Program-made: the position numbers and the translations under genes
Assembly: GCF_014199985.1 (NCBI RefSeq)
Contig: NZ_JACHOS010000010.1
Span: forward strand, 167,027 to 231,026
Reading direction: 5' to 3'
DNA length: 64,000 nucleotides
Source: Methylorubrum rhodesianum
GTDB lineage: Bacteria > Pseudomonadota > Alphaproteobacteria > Rhizobiales > Beijerinckiaceae
In this document: positions 16,735-26,602 of the stretch, one piece after another
Layout: each line of letters opens with the position of its first letter
Position numbering within the stretch: the stretch's first letter is position 1
Notes under the pieces: model-generated
Databases searched by the model: none
Told to the model about the DNA's origin: nothing
What the model saw: only the letters and a program-made list of their open reading frames with translations

Positions 16735-17472
16735 ATGACGGGTGCCTCGATCGACCGGGACGAAGTGGCGCGCTTCGACGCCCTGGCCGCGCGCTGGTGG
16801 GACGAGCGCGGGCCGATGGCGGTTCTGCACAAGTTCAATCCCGTCCGGGTCGGCTATATCCGCGACGAGGCCTGCCGCATCTTCGACCGCGATCCGGCCG
16901 CCCCGTTCCCCCTCGAAGGGCTCAGCGTAATCGATATCGGCTGCGGCGGCGGGGTGCTGTCGGAGCCGCTGGCCCGGCTCGGCGCCAGCGTGACCGGGCT
17001 CGACCCCGCATCCGGCAACGTCGCGGCCGCGCGCGCCCATGCCGAGGCCGAGGGGCTGAGCATCGACTACCGCGACGAGACCATCGAGGCGGTGGCGGCG
17101 CGCGGCGAACGCTTCGACATCGTGCTCGCCATGGAGGTGGTCGAGCACGTCTCCGACCGCGCCGGTTTTCTGCACGCGTGCTGCACCACCGTGAAGCCGG
17201 GCGGCCTGCTGTTCGCCGCCACCCTCAACCGGACGATGCGCTCCTTCGCGCTCGCCATCGTCGGCGCCGAGTACGTGCTGCGCTGGCTGCCGCGGGGCAC
17301 CCACGACTGGGAGAAGTTCGTGACGCCGCGGGAACTCGCCGCCGACCTCGCGGCGGGCGGACTCACCGTCACCGACACGACCGGGGTGGTCTACAACCCG
17401 CTCAACGATTCCTGGCGTGCGAGCCGCGACACCGGGGTGAACTACATGATCGCGGCGCACCGCCCCGCCTGA
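16735..17472 (+). CDS. ubiG: Bifunctional ubiquinone O-methyltransferase UbiG
   Basis: 245 residues; catalyses both O-methylations of ubiquinone biosynthesis. The signature ARWWDERGPMAVLHKFNPVR, the SAM motif VIDIGCGGG and the C-terminal NDSWRASRDTGVNYM are characteristic. The ATG at 16735 is selected because the family N-terminus starts there. Divergent from lysC, a common alphaproteobacterial neighbour pair. Confidence 0.95.
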   Translation: MTGASIDRDEVARFDALAARWWDERGPMAVLHKFNPVRVGYIRDEACRIFDRDPAAPFPLEGLSVIDIGCGGGVLSEPLARLGASVTGLDPASGNVAAARAHAEAEGLSIDYRDETIEAVAARGERFDIVLAMEVVEHVSDRAGFLHACCTTVKPGGLLFAATLNRTMRSFALAIVGAEYVLRWLPRGTHDWEKFVTPRELAADLAAGGLTVTDTTGVVYNPLNDSWRASRDTGVNYMIAAHRPA

Positions 17473-17529
17473 ACGAAGCCGGGCGGTGTTCGTTGAGGGA
17501 TCTCCAGGAGGAAGCGGAGACCTTCGCAC

Positions 17530-18102
17530 ATGCTCGAGAAGCTGCCGCACGCCCTCGGCGAGGCCCTGTCCGGCGTCAGGGCCGGCGCGGAGAAGGCCGC
17601 GTTCCACACCGTCGCGGCGGAGGCGCCCGCGACGCTCCGCGTGACGAGCGCGGCCTTCCCCGACACCACGGCGATCCCGGCCCGCTACACCGCGGACGGC
17701 GAAGGGCTCTCGCCGCCGCTCGCCGTCTCCGGCGTGCCGGACGCTGCCGCCGCCCTGGTGCTGTTCGTGGAGGATCCGGACGCGCCCTCCCCTCACCCCC
17801 TCGTTCATCTCATCGCCTGGAACCTGCCGCCGGAAGACCAGAGCCTTCCGGAGGGTGCGTTCGCGAGCCCGGCGGGCGAGGGAGCCCGGCACGATCTCGG
17901 CCGCAACTCGTTCCTGAAGGACGGCTGGCTCCCGCCGGACCCGCCGACCGGCCACGGTCCGCACCACTACCTCTTTCAGGTTTTCGCGCTCGCCCGCCCG
18001 GCTGAGCTGCCCGCCTCACCGGGTCGCGGCGCCCTGCTCGAGGCGCTTCAAGGCAACGTGATCGCCAAGGGGCTGCTCACGGGGACCTACGAGCGACCGT
18101 GA
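17530..18102 (+). CDS. YbhB/YbcL-type PEBP (Raf-kinase-inhibitor-like) protein
   Basis: 190 residues of the phosphatidylethanolamine-binding protein family. The ligand-pocket motifs are present: DPDAP (about 80), PLVHLIAWNLP, and GHGPHHYLFQVFAL. Bacterial members are small cytoplasmic or periplasmic proteins of uncertain role; no signal peptide is evident. It lies 57 bases after ubiG on the same strand and is followed by a short tandem repeat. Confidence 0.88.
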   Translation: MLEKLPHALGEALSGVRAGAEKAAFHTVAAEAPATLRVTSAAFPDTTAIPARYTADGEGLSPPLAVSGVPDAAAALVLFVEDPDAPSPHPLVHLIAWNLPPEDQSLPEGAFASPAGEGARHDLGRNSFLKDGWLPPDPPTGHGPHHYLFQVFALARPAELPASPGRGALLEALQGNVIAKGLLTGTYERP

Positions 18103-18175
18103 GCGTCCTGCCCTACGGGAGCGTCTTGCCCTACCGTGGGCGTCTTGCCCTACCGTGGGCGTCTTGCGCTCACGG
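18103..18175 (+). repeat. Four-copy 18-19-bp tandem repeat
   Basis: Units based on GCGTCTTGCCCTACCGTGG: a diverged copy at 18103-18120, two identical copies at 18121-18139 and 18140-18158, and a partial copy from 18159. It starts right after the PEBP stop codon. The identical central copies imply recent slippage. Confidence 0.85.
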
Positions 18176-18281
18176 CGCGCGAGCGGGCATGAGCGTCATC
18201 GAACGCGGCGCTCCGCCCGGCTCCCCGTCCGTCGGGGCGGCCCTGCGGGATGACCGGCGAGACGAGGGAGACGGCGCGGAC

Positions 18282-19262
18282 ATGAAGGCCCTGGTGTGCA
18301 GCCGGCTCGGTGGCCCGGAGGATCTGAGCCTTGAGGATCTTCCCGATCCGGTGCCGGGGCCCGGCGAAGCGCTGGTGCGGGTGCGGGTCGCCGCGCTGAA
18401 CTTCTTCGATACGCTGATCATCGCCGGCCGCTATCAGGTGAAGCCGGAACGGCCGTTCTCGCCGGGCGGCGAGGCCTGCGGGGTGATCGAGTCCCTGGGG
18501 CCGGGCGCGGAGGGATTCTCCGTCGGCGACCGCGTGATGGTCCATCTCAGCCACGGCACCGCCCGCGAGCGGATCGCGGTGCCCCTCATGCGCCTCGCGC
18601 GGGTGCCGGACGCGGTTTCCGACGAGGTCGCCGCGGGACTCTCGATCACCTACGGCACCACGCTCCACGCGCTGCGGGACCGCGCCGCCATCCGGCCGGG
18701 CGAAACCCTGGTCGTGCTCGGCGCCTCGGGCGGCGTCGGGCTTGCGGCGGTCGAACTCGGCAAGCTTCTCGGGGCGCGCGTCATCGCCTGCGCCTCCTCG
18801 CCGGAAAAGCTCGAGACGGCCCGCGCCCACGGCGCCGACGATCTCGTCGACTACAGGGCGGACAACCTGCGGGAGGCGTTGCGCCGCCTCACCGGCGAGC
18901 GGGGCGTCGACGTCGTCTACGATGCCGTCGGCGGAGACCTCGCCGAGCCCGCCATGCGCTCGCTCGGCTGGAAGGGCCGCTTCCTCGTGATCGGCTTCGC
19001 CGCGGGCGAGATCCCGAAGTTCCCTCTCAACGTCATCATGCTCAAGGGCATCGACGTGCAGGGCGTGCATTGGGGCGCCTTCGTCGAGCGCGAACCGGAG
19101 ACGCACAGGGCGAACCAAGCCCAGCTGCTGGCCTGGGCGGCGGAGGGCAAGCTGACGGTGAAGGTGCACGGCACCTATCCCCTCGCGGCCTATGCGGAGG
19201 CGCTCGGGGTTCTCGTCCGCCGCGAGGCGGTGGGCAAGGTGTTGCTCGATCTCAGAGGCTAG
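18282..19262 (+). CDS. NADPH:quinone oxidoreductase-family (zinc-free MDR) protein
   Basis: 326 residues of the medium-chain dehydrogenase/reductase superfamily, quinone-oxidoreductase branch. An N-terminal GroES-like half (LVRVRVAALNFFDTLI; PFSPGGEACGVI) is followed by a Rossmann half with VLGASGGVGLAAVELGKLLGA. It lacks the structural zinc cysteines. The exact substrate cannot be read. The ATG at 18282 is chosen for its upstream GAGGGAGA and family-like start; the frame stays open further upstream without homology. Confidence 0.88.
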   Translation: MKALVCSRLGGPEDLSLEDLPDPVPGPGEALVRVRVAALNFFDTLIIAGRYQVKPERPFSPGGEACGVIESLGPGAEGFSVGDRVMVHLSHGTARERIAVPLMRLARVPDAVSDEVAAGLSITYGTTLHALRDRAAIRPGETLVVLGASGGVGLAAVELGKLLGARVIACASSPEKLETARAHGADDLVDYRADNLREALRRLTGERGVDVVYDAVGGDLAEPAMRSLGWKGRFLVIGFAAGEIPKFPLNVIMLKGIDVQGVHWGAFVEREPETHRANQAQLLAWAAEGKLTVKVHGTYPLAAYAEALGVLVRREAVGKVLLDLRG

Positions 19263-19574
19263 AATCGCGCTCGACCGGACGGGGGCGGGCGACGTCTGCA
19301 AGCCTCCCCGACTCCATCCTTCGAGGCAGGCGTGGTTTCAATGCTCAAGCGAGCCGATCAGACAGCCTGCAACCGAAATAATCCGCATGATCGGTCATTT
19401 GTTGTTCAAATTAGGAAATTATACTCATCTTAAACCGTCTCTTGTCTTTCGATCGCCATGATGAAACCAGAGATATATTACTATATTTACAAAAGATCGG
19501 CTGAACAAAAATTCTTAAGACCTGTATTTGATAAGTGATCGCAACAGCAGCGGTCAGTTTTTCAGGTCGTTCCC
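19263..19574. other. AT-rich intergenic region before the peroxidase gene
   Basis: From about 19380 to 19560 base composition falls far below that of the surrounding DNA, with runs such as GATATATTACTATATTTAC. No coding frame with a start signal is seen. TATACT at about 19423 is a possible -10 element, but no matching -35 is convincing. It probably contains the promoter of the peroxidase-chemoreceptor pair and may have been acquired with it. Confidence 0.55.
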
Positions 19575-20588
19575 ATGCGTTCGAAGTTCAGCTTCATCGT
19601 CTCGATGCGGCTTTTGGTCGGCTGCCTCGTTCCCGCAGCCGCAGGAGCCCAAAGTCTTAAAGCCGGCAAGGCCGCCTACAAGCGCCCGACGCACATCCCG
19701 TTCCCGGAGGAGGCCCCCTACTCGCCGCAACTGGCGACGATGGGCAAGATGCTGTTCTTCGATCCCCGCCTGAGCGGGAAGCAGAACCTGAGCTGCGCGA
19801 GCTGCCACAACCCGTCCTTCGGATTCGAGGTGCCGGTGCCCGGAGCGATCGGCGCCACCAACAGGCCCCTCGCCCGCAAGGCCCCCTCGGTGCTCAACGC
19901 GGCCTGGATCCCGACCCTGTTCTGGGACGGGCGCGCGCCGAACCTCGAGACGCAGGCGATGGGACCCATCACCGCCGATGCCGAGATGGACGGCAAGTTT
20001 CCGGAGATCGTCGCCCGCCTCAAGCGCATCCCCGAATACAAGGCCTCGTTCGACGCGCTGTTTCCCGGCCGCGGAGTGACGCAGGACACGATCCTGACCG
20101 CCATCGCCACCTACGAGCGGACGGTCGTCTCCGGCTGGGCGCCGTTCGACCGCTGGATCGACGGCGACGAGGCGGCGATGTCGAGCGAGGCCAAGCGCGG
20201 CTTCGCGCTCTTCACCGGCAGGGCGGCCTGTTCGGGCTGCCATACCGGCTGGAACTTCACCGACAACAAGTTCCACGACATCGGGGTGGAGACCAGGGAT
20301 ATCGGCCGCGCCGCCTTCGATCCCGACGACCGCTACGCGACGCACGCCTTCAAGACGCCGGGCCTGCGCAACCTCAGCTACCGGGCGCCCTTCGGCCATG
20401 CCGGTCAGTTCGCGGATCTCGAAGCGATCATCGCGCACTACGAGAACGGCGGCGTGTCGCGTCCCTCGAAGTCGCCGCTGATGAAGCCGGTCAGCCTCAG
20501 CGACGGCGAGCGCGCGGACCTGATCGCCTTCCTGCGCTCGCTGACCGCGGACCAGACCGAGACGGCCCTGCCGAACCTGCCGAACTGA
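19575..20588 (+). CDS. Di-haem cytochrome c peroxidase (MauG/CCP family)
   Basis: 337 residues with a signal peptide (cleavage near Ala25-Gln26) and two haem c sites, CASCH (74-78) and CSGCH (219-223), so it is periplasmic. The domain contains NRPLARKAPSVLN and FWDGRAPNLETQA, typical of the CCP/MauG superfamily, which reduces hydrogen peroxide with cytochrome c electrons or performs radical oxidations. Assignment as a peroxidase rather than a MauG-like enzyme is from overall resemblance. Sixty bases downstream on the same strand is a chemoreceptor gene, so the two may be cotranscribed. Confidence 0.88.
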   Translation: MRSKFSFIVSMRLLVGCLVPAAAGAQSLKAGKAAYKRPTHIPFPEEAPYSPQLATMGKMLFFDPRLSGKQNLSCASCHNPSFGFEVPVPGAIGATNRPLARKAPSVLNAAWIPTLFWDGRAPNLETQAMGPITADAEMDGKFPEIVARLKRIPEYKASFDALFPGRGVTQDTILTAIATYERTVVSGWAPFDRWIDGDEAAMSSEAKRGFALFTGRAACSGCHTGWNFTDNKFHDIGVETRDIGRAAFDPDDRYATHAFKTPGLRNLSYRAPFGHAGQFADLEAIIAHYENGGVSRPSKSPLMKPVSLSDGERADLIAFLRSLTADQTETALPNLPN

Positions 20589-20648
20589 CCGGCCTTCCGG
20601 CCCACGCCCGCCCTCCCCCTTTCAGACGAACGACGAGACGGCCCCGCG

Positions 20649-22301
20649 ATGTCGATTCGCCATAAGATCCTGTTGCCGCTCCTCGGCTTCATGCTGCTCG
20701 GCGGGCTCCTGTCCGCGATGACGGGCCTGACCGGCCTCTCCGCCTTCGGCGAACTCTCGGGCCTGGCCGGGCGCGCGGTCGAGGCTAGCGAGGCCAGCCG
20801 CACCGCCCGCGACCGCTTCCGCCGGGCCGAAGCCCTGGTGGCGCGGGTCACCGCCATGACCGACCTCCTCGACGTCACCCGGATCGGCGGAGAGTTCACC
20901 GCGAACGCCGACGCCCTCGAGGCGGGGCTCGGGCGCCTGAAGGCCTCGGCGCTCTCGGAGCGGATGCTCGCCCTGTCCGACGCCGCCGAGGCCGAAGCCC
21001 GGCAATGGCGCGCGGGCGCGGAGATCCTTCTGGGGCTGCGCAAGGCGCGCGAAATTCCGACCCTCGCCGTGATGGCGCGCTACGGCGCGGCGGTCGGCCG
21101 CGATCTCGACGAGGCCGTGACCCTGGCCGGTCAGGAGGCGCAGGCGCAGATCGACGCCACGGGCACGGCGATGTCGTGGAAGATCTGGCTGATGCTCGGC
21201 CTCTCCACCGCGACCGTCGGAGCCGGTGCGGGCGTCGCGTTCTGGCTCGCGGGGACGCTGTCGAAGCCCCTGGTCGGCCTCGCCCGCGATACGACGCGGC
21301 TGGCGGGCGGCGATCTCGACGTCGCCCTGCCGGATACCGGCCGCCGCGACGAGATCGGGGCGATGGTCGCCGCCGTGCGGGTGTTCAAGGACAACCTCAT
21401 CCGCAGCCGTACCCTCGAAGCCGAGACCGCCCAGGCCGGCGCGGCCGCCGAGCGCCGGGCGATGGTGCGCAGCCTCGCCGACGGCTTCGAGGCCTCGGTC
21501 GGCCGGATCGTCGGCACGGTCGGCACCTCCGCCGCCGAGCTGCGCGAGACCGCCCGGACGATGAGCGTCACCGCCCAGCGCACGGCCGAGCGCACCGCCC
21601 GGATGACCGAAGCGGCCGGCGAGGCCGCCGCGAACGTCGATGCGGTGGCGGCGGCGACCGAGCAGCTCGGAACCTCCGTCGTCGAGATCGGCCGCCAGAT
21701 GCAGGCATCGGCCGACCTCGCCCGCGGGGCGGTGACGGATGCCGACCGGACGGCCGGCGTGGTGCGGGACCTCAGCGCCGCCACCGCGCAGATCGGCGAG
21801 ATGGTCGCCCTGATCTCGAACATCGCCAGCCAGACCAACCTTCTGGCCCTGAACGCCACCATCGAGGCGGCCCGCGCCGGCGAGGCCGGGCGAGGCTTCG
21901 CGGTGGTGGCCTCGGAGGTGAAGGCGCTCGCCACCCAGACGACGCGAGTCACCGACGAGATCACGACGCAGATCACGCGGATCCAGGGGGTGACCGGTCA
22001 GGCCGTGGCGGCGATCGGCAGCATCACGACGCGGATCGGCGAGATCGATACGGTGTCCGTCTCGATCACCGGTGCCGTCGGCGAGCAGGGCGCGGCCACG
22101 AACGAGATCGTGCATCGGGTCGGCCGGACCGCGCAGGACACCCGCGCCGTGACCGGTCACGTCGCCGAGGTCACGGAGGCCGCCGAACGGACGGGACGCG
22201 CTGCCGACCACGTCCTGCAGGCCGCCTCCGACATGTCGGCCCAGGCCGATCATCTACGGCAGGAGGTCGCCCGCTTCCTCGTCGATGTCAGAGCCGCGTA
22301 A
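20649..22301 (+). CDS. Methyl-accepting chemotaxis protein
   Basis: 550 residues. TM1 (about 7-28), a helical periplasmic region of about 150 residues, TM2 (about 178-201), a HAMP domain (about 202-255) and a signalling domain whose hairpin tip reads [33 protein letters not shown]. There is no C-terminal CheR/CheB tether pentapeptide. The ligand is unknown. It follows the periplasmic peroxidase gene by 60 bases, so redox or peroxide sensing is a possible but untested role. Confidence 0.92.
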   Translation: MSIRHKILLPLLGFMLLGGLLSAMTGLTGLSAFGELSGLAGRAVEASEASRTARDRFRRAEALVARVTAMTDLLDVTRIGGEFTANADALEAGLGRLKASALSERMLALSDAAEAEARQWRAGAEILLGLRKAREIPTLAVMARYGAAVGRDLDEAVTLAGQEAQAQIDATGTAMSWKIWLMLGLSTATVGAGAGVAFWLAGTLSKPLVGLARDTTRLAGGDLDVALPDTGRRDEIGAMVAAVRVFKDNLIRSRTLEAETAQAGAAAERRAMVRSLADGFEASVGRIVGTVGTSAAELRETARTMSVTAQRTAERTARMTEAAGEAAANVDAVAAATEQLGTSVVEIGRQMQASADLARGAVTDADRTAGVVRDLSAATAQIGEMVALISNIASQTNLLALNATIEAARAGEAGRGFAVVASEVKALATQTTRVTDEITTQITRIQGVTGQAVAAIGSITTRIGEIDTVSVSITGAVGEQGAATNEIVHRVGRTAQDTRAVTGHVAEVTEAAERTGRAADHVLQAASDMSAQADHLRQEVARFLVDVRAA

Positions 22302-22401
22302 GCATCGTTCCGAAGATCGGACGCCCGGCCACGGCAGGGGCGGCCGGTCCTGATCGGTGCATGATCATCGAGTCTTCGTCGCCGAATTATCGTCGCCGAT
22401 G

Positions 22402-22971
22402 TCAGCGGTCGAGCCGCGCCAGCGCCGCGGCGATGCGGGCCGCCCCCGGCCCTCCGCCGGAGGCGACGGCGTGGCGGCGATCGAGGGCGATGGCGCCGCG
22501 ATGGCTCGCATGGGTGATGGCGATGGCGAGCGCGTCGGCGGCGTCGGCGAGCTTGAACTCCGCCTTCGGCAGCAGGAACTTCACCATCGCCTGGATCTGG
22601 GCCTTCTCCGCGTGACCGTTTCCGGCCACCGTCTTCTTCACCAGGTTGGCGGCGTATTCCGCCACCGGCAATCCGGCGAGCGCCGGCACCAGGAGCGCCA
22701 CGGCCCGGGCATGGCCGAGCTTGAGCGTCGCCTGCGCGTCCTTGTTGACGAAGGTTTCCTCGACCGAGACCTCGTCGGGCGCGTGGGTCGTGACGATGCG
22801 GGTGAGCCCCTCGTGCAGTTCGCGCAGGCGCAGCGCCAGGGGTAGGTCCCCGTCCGAGGTGACGACGCCGCAGGCGAGATAGGACAGCTTGGTGCCCCGC
22901 GCCGCGATCAGCCCCCAGCCGGTGCGGCGGAGGCCGGGATCGATGCCGAGTATGCGGACGTCCGTGGTCAT
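22402..22971 (-). CDS. ruvC: Holliday junction resolvase RuvC
   Basis: 189 residues; cuts Holliday junctions in concert with RuvAB. The first catalytic Asp is in [14 protein letters not shown] (Asp11), followed by [22 protein letters not shown] and the C-terminal [14 protein letters not shown] pair of Asp residues. Start ATG 22971 agrees with the family. Unusually, yceI lies between it and ruvA, and the two ruv genes point away from each other; ruvB is not in the window. Confidence 0.96.
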   Translation of the reverse strand: MTTDVRILGIDPGLRRTGWGLIAARGTKLSYLACGVVTSDGDLPLALRLRELHEGLTRIVTTHAPDEVSVEETFVNKDAQATLKLGHARAVALLVPALAGLPVAEYAANLVKKTVAGNGHAEKAQIQAMVKFLLPKAEFKLADAADALAIAITHASHRGAIALDRRHAVASGGGPGAARIAAALARLDR

Positions 22972-23005
22972 GGCCTCGGCCTCCTTCAGAGCATCGAACC
23001 GATAA

Positions 23006-23015
23006 GGTACGTACC
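23006..23015. promoter_or_regulatory. Short palindrome GGTACGTACC upstream of ruvC
   Basis: A 10-bp perfect palindrome 35 bases upstream of the ruvC start, in the 86-base gap between yceI and ruvC. It is not an alphaproteobacterial LexA box. It may be an operator; the evidence is only its symmetry and position. Confidence 0.25.
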
Positions 23016-23057
23016 GTGAACGAAGCCTTGCCGCAAACCCGCGGGCCGCGCCGAGGC

Positions 23058-23687
23058 CTACTGGAGCTTGAACTCGCCCTCCAGCCGGAGCGTCACCTCG
23101 TCGCCGAGCAGCGGCAGGAAGGCGTTCACGCCGAAATCGGAGCGCTTGATCTCCGTCCGGCCGTCGAAACCGACGGAGTAGATCTTGTCGACCGGATTGA
23201 CGCCGGCCTGGTTGAAGGTGGCATCGAACGAGACCGGCTTCGACACGCCGCGCAGGGTCAGCGTTCCGTTGACCCGTGCGGTGGTCGGGCTCGTCGGCTC
23301 GACCGATTGGCTCACGAAGGTCGCCTCGGGGAACTTCTCCACGTCGAAGAAGTCCGGTTGCTTGAGATGGGCGTTGAGCTTGTCGTTCAGCCCGTTGGCG
23401 CTGCCGGTGCCGATCTTGATCGAGAGGGTGCTCTTGTCCGGCGCGGCCGGATCGAGCGTAAGGTCGCCCGAGACGTCGGTGAACTGGCCGTAATAGGTCG
23501 AGAAGCCGAGATGGCTGATCGACCAAGTGATCTTGCCGTGGGCGGGATCGAGGCGGTAACGCCCGGCCTTCACCTGTTTCGGATCCTTGGTCAGGGCCGG
23601 GGCAGCCTCCTGGGCCGGGGCCGCGCCGGGCGCGGCCAGGGTGAAGCCTGCCAGCAGGAGGGCGGCGAGGGCGAGCGTGCGCTTCAT
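23058..23687 (-). CDS. YceI-family periplasmic protein
   Basis: 209 residues with a signal peptide (cleavage near APA-QEA, residue 25) and a full YceI lipocalin-like barrel: [26 protein letters not shown], the central [23 protein letters not shown] and the C-terminal [16 protein letters not shown]. Family members bind isoprenoid-like lipids. The ATG follows AAGGTGA at good distance. Divergent from ruvA (87 bases) and upstream of ruvC. Confidence 0.93.
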   Translation of the reverse strand: MKRTLALAALLLAGFTLAAPGAAPAQEAAPALTKDPKQVKAGRYRLDPAHGKITWSISHLGFSTYYGQFTDVSGDLTLDPAAPDKSTLSIKIGTGSANGLNDKLNAHLKQPDFFDVEKFPEATFVSQSVEPTSPTTARVNGTLTLRGVSKPVSFDATFNQAGVNPVDKIYSVGFDGRTEIKRSDFGVNAFLPLLGDEVTLRLEGEFKLQ

Positions 23688-23774
23688 GTGGTCACCTTGT
23701 CGGTTGTGCCGCCACGACGGATATGGCCTTAGGCCGAACGCGGCAACGGACCCTCCGAGGATCGACGGTTTCAA

Positions 23775-24401
23775 ATGATCGGCAAGCTCAAGGGGATCGT
23801 CGATTCCTACGGCGAGGATTTCGTGATCCTTGACGTGAACGGCGTCGGCTACGTCGTTCACTGCTCGGCCCGCACCCTGCAGCGCTTGCCCAAGCCTGGC
23901 GAGGCCACGGATCTGGCGATCGAGACGCATGTGCGCGAGGATATGATTCGCCTCTACGGCTTCCGCTCCGACGCCGAGCGGGAGTGGTTCCGCCTGCTCC
24001 AGACCGTGCAGGGCGTCGGCGCCCGCGTGGCGCTCGGCGTGCTGTCGGTGCTGGAGCCGGCCCACCTCGCGACCGCGATCGCCACTGGCGACAAGGGCGC
24101 GGTCGCCCGCGCTCCCGGCGTCGGCCCGCGCCTGGCCGCCCGCCTCGTCGCGGAACTGAAGGATAAGGCGCCCGCCTTCGCTCCGGTCGATCCGGCCCTC
24201 GTCGCCCTGACCGGCGCGGTCGAGGACAGGACCGCACCGCAGCCGGTCGCGGACGCGATCTCGGCCCTGGTCAATCTCGGTTATCCCCAGGTGCAGGCCT
24301 CGGCCGCCATCGCCGCCGCCCTGAAGGGCCTGGGGGAAGGTGCCGACACTGTGGAGGCCAAGACGCTGATCCGGCTCGGCCTGCGGGAACTGGCGCGGTA
24401 G
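23775..24401 (+). CDS. ruvA: Holliday junction DNA helicase subunit RuvA
   Basis: 208 residues; binds the four-way junction and recruits the RuvB motor. Starts [26 protein letters not shown], with helix-hairpin-helix motifs ([37 protein letters not shown]) and a C-terminal RuvB-binding domain after a flexible linker. Complete and of normal length. It converges with the DUF3572 gene 17 bases away. Confidence 0.96.
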   Translation: MIGKLKGIVDSYGEDFVILDVNGVGYVVHCSARTLQRLPKPGEATDLAIETHVREDMIRLYGFRSDAEREWFRLLQTVQGVGARVALGVLSVLEPAHLATAIATGDKGAVARAPGVGPRLAARLVAELKDKAPAFAPVDPALVALTGAVEDRTAPQPVADAISALVNLGYPQVQASAAIAAALKGLGEGADTVEAKTLIRLGLRELAR

Positions 24402-24418
24402 GATCGGAGAAGACCGCC

Positions 24419-24715
24419 TCACCCGCCCTCGTCGAAGGGCGGCGGCTGCAGGCGCTGCCAGGCGGAGGCGATCCGTTCCGGCCTCACCCCGAGCGCCTCG
24501 GCGCAGGCGAGCAGCGACGGTTTGTCGCTCATCACATGGTCGAGAACGGCGCCGAGAAAGCCGGGATCGTGCAGGCTCTCGCGCAGCGTTCCGGGCTCCA
24601 GGCCGCTGGCGGCCACGAATCGGAACAACCGATCTTCGTCGGCGGCGAGCCATCCGAGCACATCGATCGCGAGACGTTCGCTCGCGCCATCACTATGATC
24701 AAGTTTGCGTTTCAT
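24419..24715 (-). CDS. DUF3572 family protein
   Basis: 98 residues, all-helical, with the family pattern [21 protein letters not shown] then [10 protein letters not shown] and a [14 protein letters not shown] helix. Function unknown. In Rhizobiales this gene is commonly divergent from divK-pleD, as here. The ATG at 24715 is preferred to an adjoining TTG. Confidence 0.82.
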   Translation of the reverse strand: MKRKLDHSDGASERLAIDVLGWLAADEDRLFRFVAASGLEPGTLRESLHDPGFLGAVLDHVMSDKPSLLACAEALGVRPERIASAWQRLQPPPFDEGG

Positions 24716-24792
24716 CAACGAGTGGCAGTTTAAGAGAGTACGAGGGCCGGGCCACGGGTTGGAACGCCATCGCGACCGGGCCGGAGCAGGTC

Positions 24793-25173
24793 ATGAAGAA
24801 AACCGTTCTCATCGTTGAAGACAACGAGCTGAACATGAAGCTCTTCAACGATCTGCTGGAAGCGCACGGCTACGCGACCCTCAAGACCGCCAACGGTATC
24901 GAGGCGATTGAACTGGCGCGCGCGCACCACCCAGACTTGATTCTGATGGACATCCAGCTTCCCGAAGTCTCGGGCCTGGAAGTGACAAAATGGCTCAAGG
25001 ACGACGACGACCTTCGTAACATTCCCGTGATCGCTATCACCGCTTTTGCAATGAAAGGCGACGAGGAACGCATTCGTGAAGGGGGTTGCGAGGCTTATTT
25101 GTCCAAGCCGATCTCGGTTGCCAAGTTTTTGGCAACGGTCCGCCGCTACATTGGCGATGACGGCGCTCCCTGA
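24793..25173 (+). CDS. divK: Cell-cycle response regulator DivK
   Basis: 126-residue single receiver domain almost identical in pattern to Caulobacter Div[19 protein letters not shown], phospho-Asp53 ([13 protein letters not shown]), and Lys in AYLSKPISV. It relays asymmetric kinase signals to control CtrA and, with PleD, polar development and c-di-GMP. AT content is somewhat higher than in neighbours. Cotranscribed with pleD (55 bases apart). Confidence 0.93.
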   Translation: MKKTVLIVEDNELNMKLFNDLLEAHGYATLKTANGIEAIELARAHHPDLILMDIQLPEVSGLEVTKWLKDDDDLRNIPVIAITAFAMKGDEERIREGGCEAYLSKPISVAKFLATVRRYIGDDGAP

Positions 25174-25228
25174 GACCTCTACGGACTGAATGCCGTCGCG
25201 GTCGTGAAGGCCGCGCATCGGAGGAACG

Positions 25229-26602
25229 ATGTCCGCTCGCGTCCTGATCGTGGATGATCTCTACCCCAACGTACGGCTGCTCGAGACGAAACTGTCTCTC
25301 GAGTATTTCGACGTGGTCGTGGCGATGAACGGCCCCGATGCCCTGGCGATCTGCGAGAAGGGTGCCTGCGACGTCGTGCTGCTCGACGTGATGATGCCGG
25401 GGATGGACGGCTTCGAGGTTTGCCGCCGGCTCAAGTCCAACCCCGCCACCGCTCACCTGCCCGTGGTCATCGTGACCGCCCTCGACCAGCCCGCCGACCG
25501 CCTGCGGGGTCTCGATGCGGGAGCCGACGACTTCCTCACCAAGCCGATCGACGACACCGCGCTGATGACGCGGGTGCGCAGCCTGGTGCGGCTGAAGGCC
25601 GTGACCGACGAGCTGCGCTCCCGTGCCCTGGCGACGCGCGAGATCGGCGGTCCCGATCCGCTGGTTCTCGCCGCTGCCGATACCGGCGAGGGCGCGCGCA
25701 TCCTCCTCGTCGAGGACCGGCCGAGCGCCATTGACCGCATCGGCACGGCGCTTTCCCAGCACCATCAGGTCACCGTGGAGAGCGATCCCCATCGCGCCCT
25801 GGTGCGGGCGCCGGACGGCGGGTTCGATCTCGCCCTGGTCAGCCTCGACCTCGAAGGATTCGACGGTCTGCGCCTGTGCAGTCAGCTCCGCTCGCTGGAG
25901 CGGACCCGCAACATGGCGCTGATCATGATCGGCGAGATGCACGAGCGGGCCCGCATCACCCGCGGCCTCGACTTCGGCGTCAACGACTACCTGCTGCGTC
26001 CGGTCGACCGCAACGAGCTGATCGCCCGGGTGCGCACGCAGGTGCGGCGGCGGCGCTTCTCGGAGACCTTGCGCGGCGCGCTCCAGGCCTCGATGGAGCT
26101 CGCGATCACCGACGACCTGACCGGCCTGCACAATCGGCGCTATCTCGACCGCCATCTCGGCCCGGTCTTCGGCGAGGCGGCGCTGCAGCAGAAGGGCCTC
26201 GCCTGCCTGCTTCTCGACATCGACCGCTTCAAATCCATCAACGATACCTACGGCCACGAGGCCGGCGACGAGGTACTGCGCGCCTTCGCCGACCGCATCC
26301 GCCAGTACGTGCGGCCGATCGACATCCTCGCCCGCTACGGCGGCGAGGAGATCGTGATGGTGGTGCCGGGCGCGGAACTGCCCGATGCCCGCGCCATCGC
26401 CGAGCGCATCCGCGAGCGGATCGAGGCGACGCCCTTCGCCATTGAGGGCGGGACGCGCGACATCGGGGTGACGGTCTCGGTCGGCGTCTCCGTGCGGCGC
26501 CCGACCGATTCCAGCCCGGCCGACCTGCTCAAGCGCGCCGACACCGCCCTCTACCGCGCCAAGTCCTCCGGCCGGAACCGGGTCGAGGCGGCGGCGGCCT
26601 AG
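25229..26602 (+). CDS. pleD: Diguanylate cyclase response regulator PleD
   Basis: 457 residues: receiver 1 (phospho-Asp53 in LLDVMMPGMDGFEVC), a degenerate receiver 2 (about 155-270) and a GGDEF domain with the active GGEE(I) signature. An RxxD inhibition site (RPID) precedes the active site by the usual five residues. Phosphorylation is expected to promote dimerisation and c-di-GMP synthesis. It follows divK as in Caulobacter and Rhizobiales. Confidence 0.94.
   Translation: MSARVLIVDDLYPNVRLLETKLSLEYFDVVVAMNGPDALAICEKGACDVVLLDVMMPGMDGFEVCRRLKSNPATAHLPVVIVTALDQPADRLRGLDAGADDFLTKPIDDTALMTRVRSLVRLKAVTDELRSRALATREIGGPDPLVLAAADTGEGARILLVEDRPSAIDRIGTALSQHHQVTVESDPHRALVRAPDGGFDLALVSLDLEGFDGLRLCSQLRSLERTRNMALIMIGEMHERARITRGLDFGVNDYLLRPVDRNELIARVRTQVRRRRFSETLRGALQASMELAITDDLTGLHNRRYLDRHLGPVFGEAALQQKGLACLLLDIDRFKSINDTYGHEAGDEVLRAFADRIRQYVRPIDILARYGGEEIVMVVPGAELPDARAIAERIRERIEATPFAIEGGTRDIGVTVSVGVSVRRPTDSSPADLLKRADTALYRAKSSGRNRVEAAAA

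Noticed and set aside
19533..19550. FNR/FixK-type box near TTGATAAGTGATCGCAA before the peroxidase gene
   Set aside because: The second half-site does not match ATCAA at the required four-base spacing.
22972..23057. SOS (LexA) box upstream of ruvC
   Set aside because: Two GAAC words are present but 18 bases apart rather than the alphaproteobacterial GTTC-N7-GTTC arrangement.
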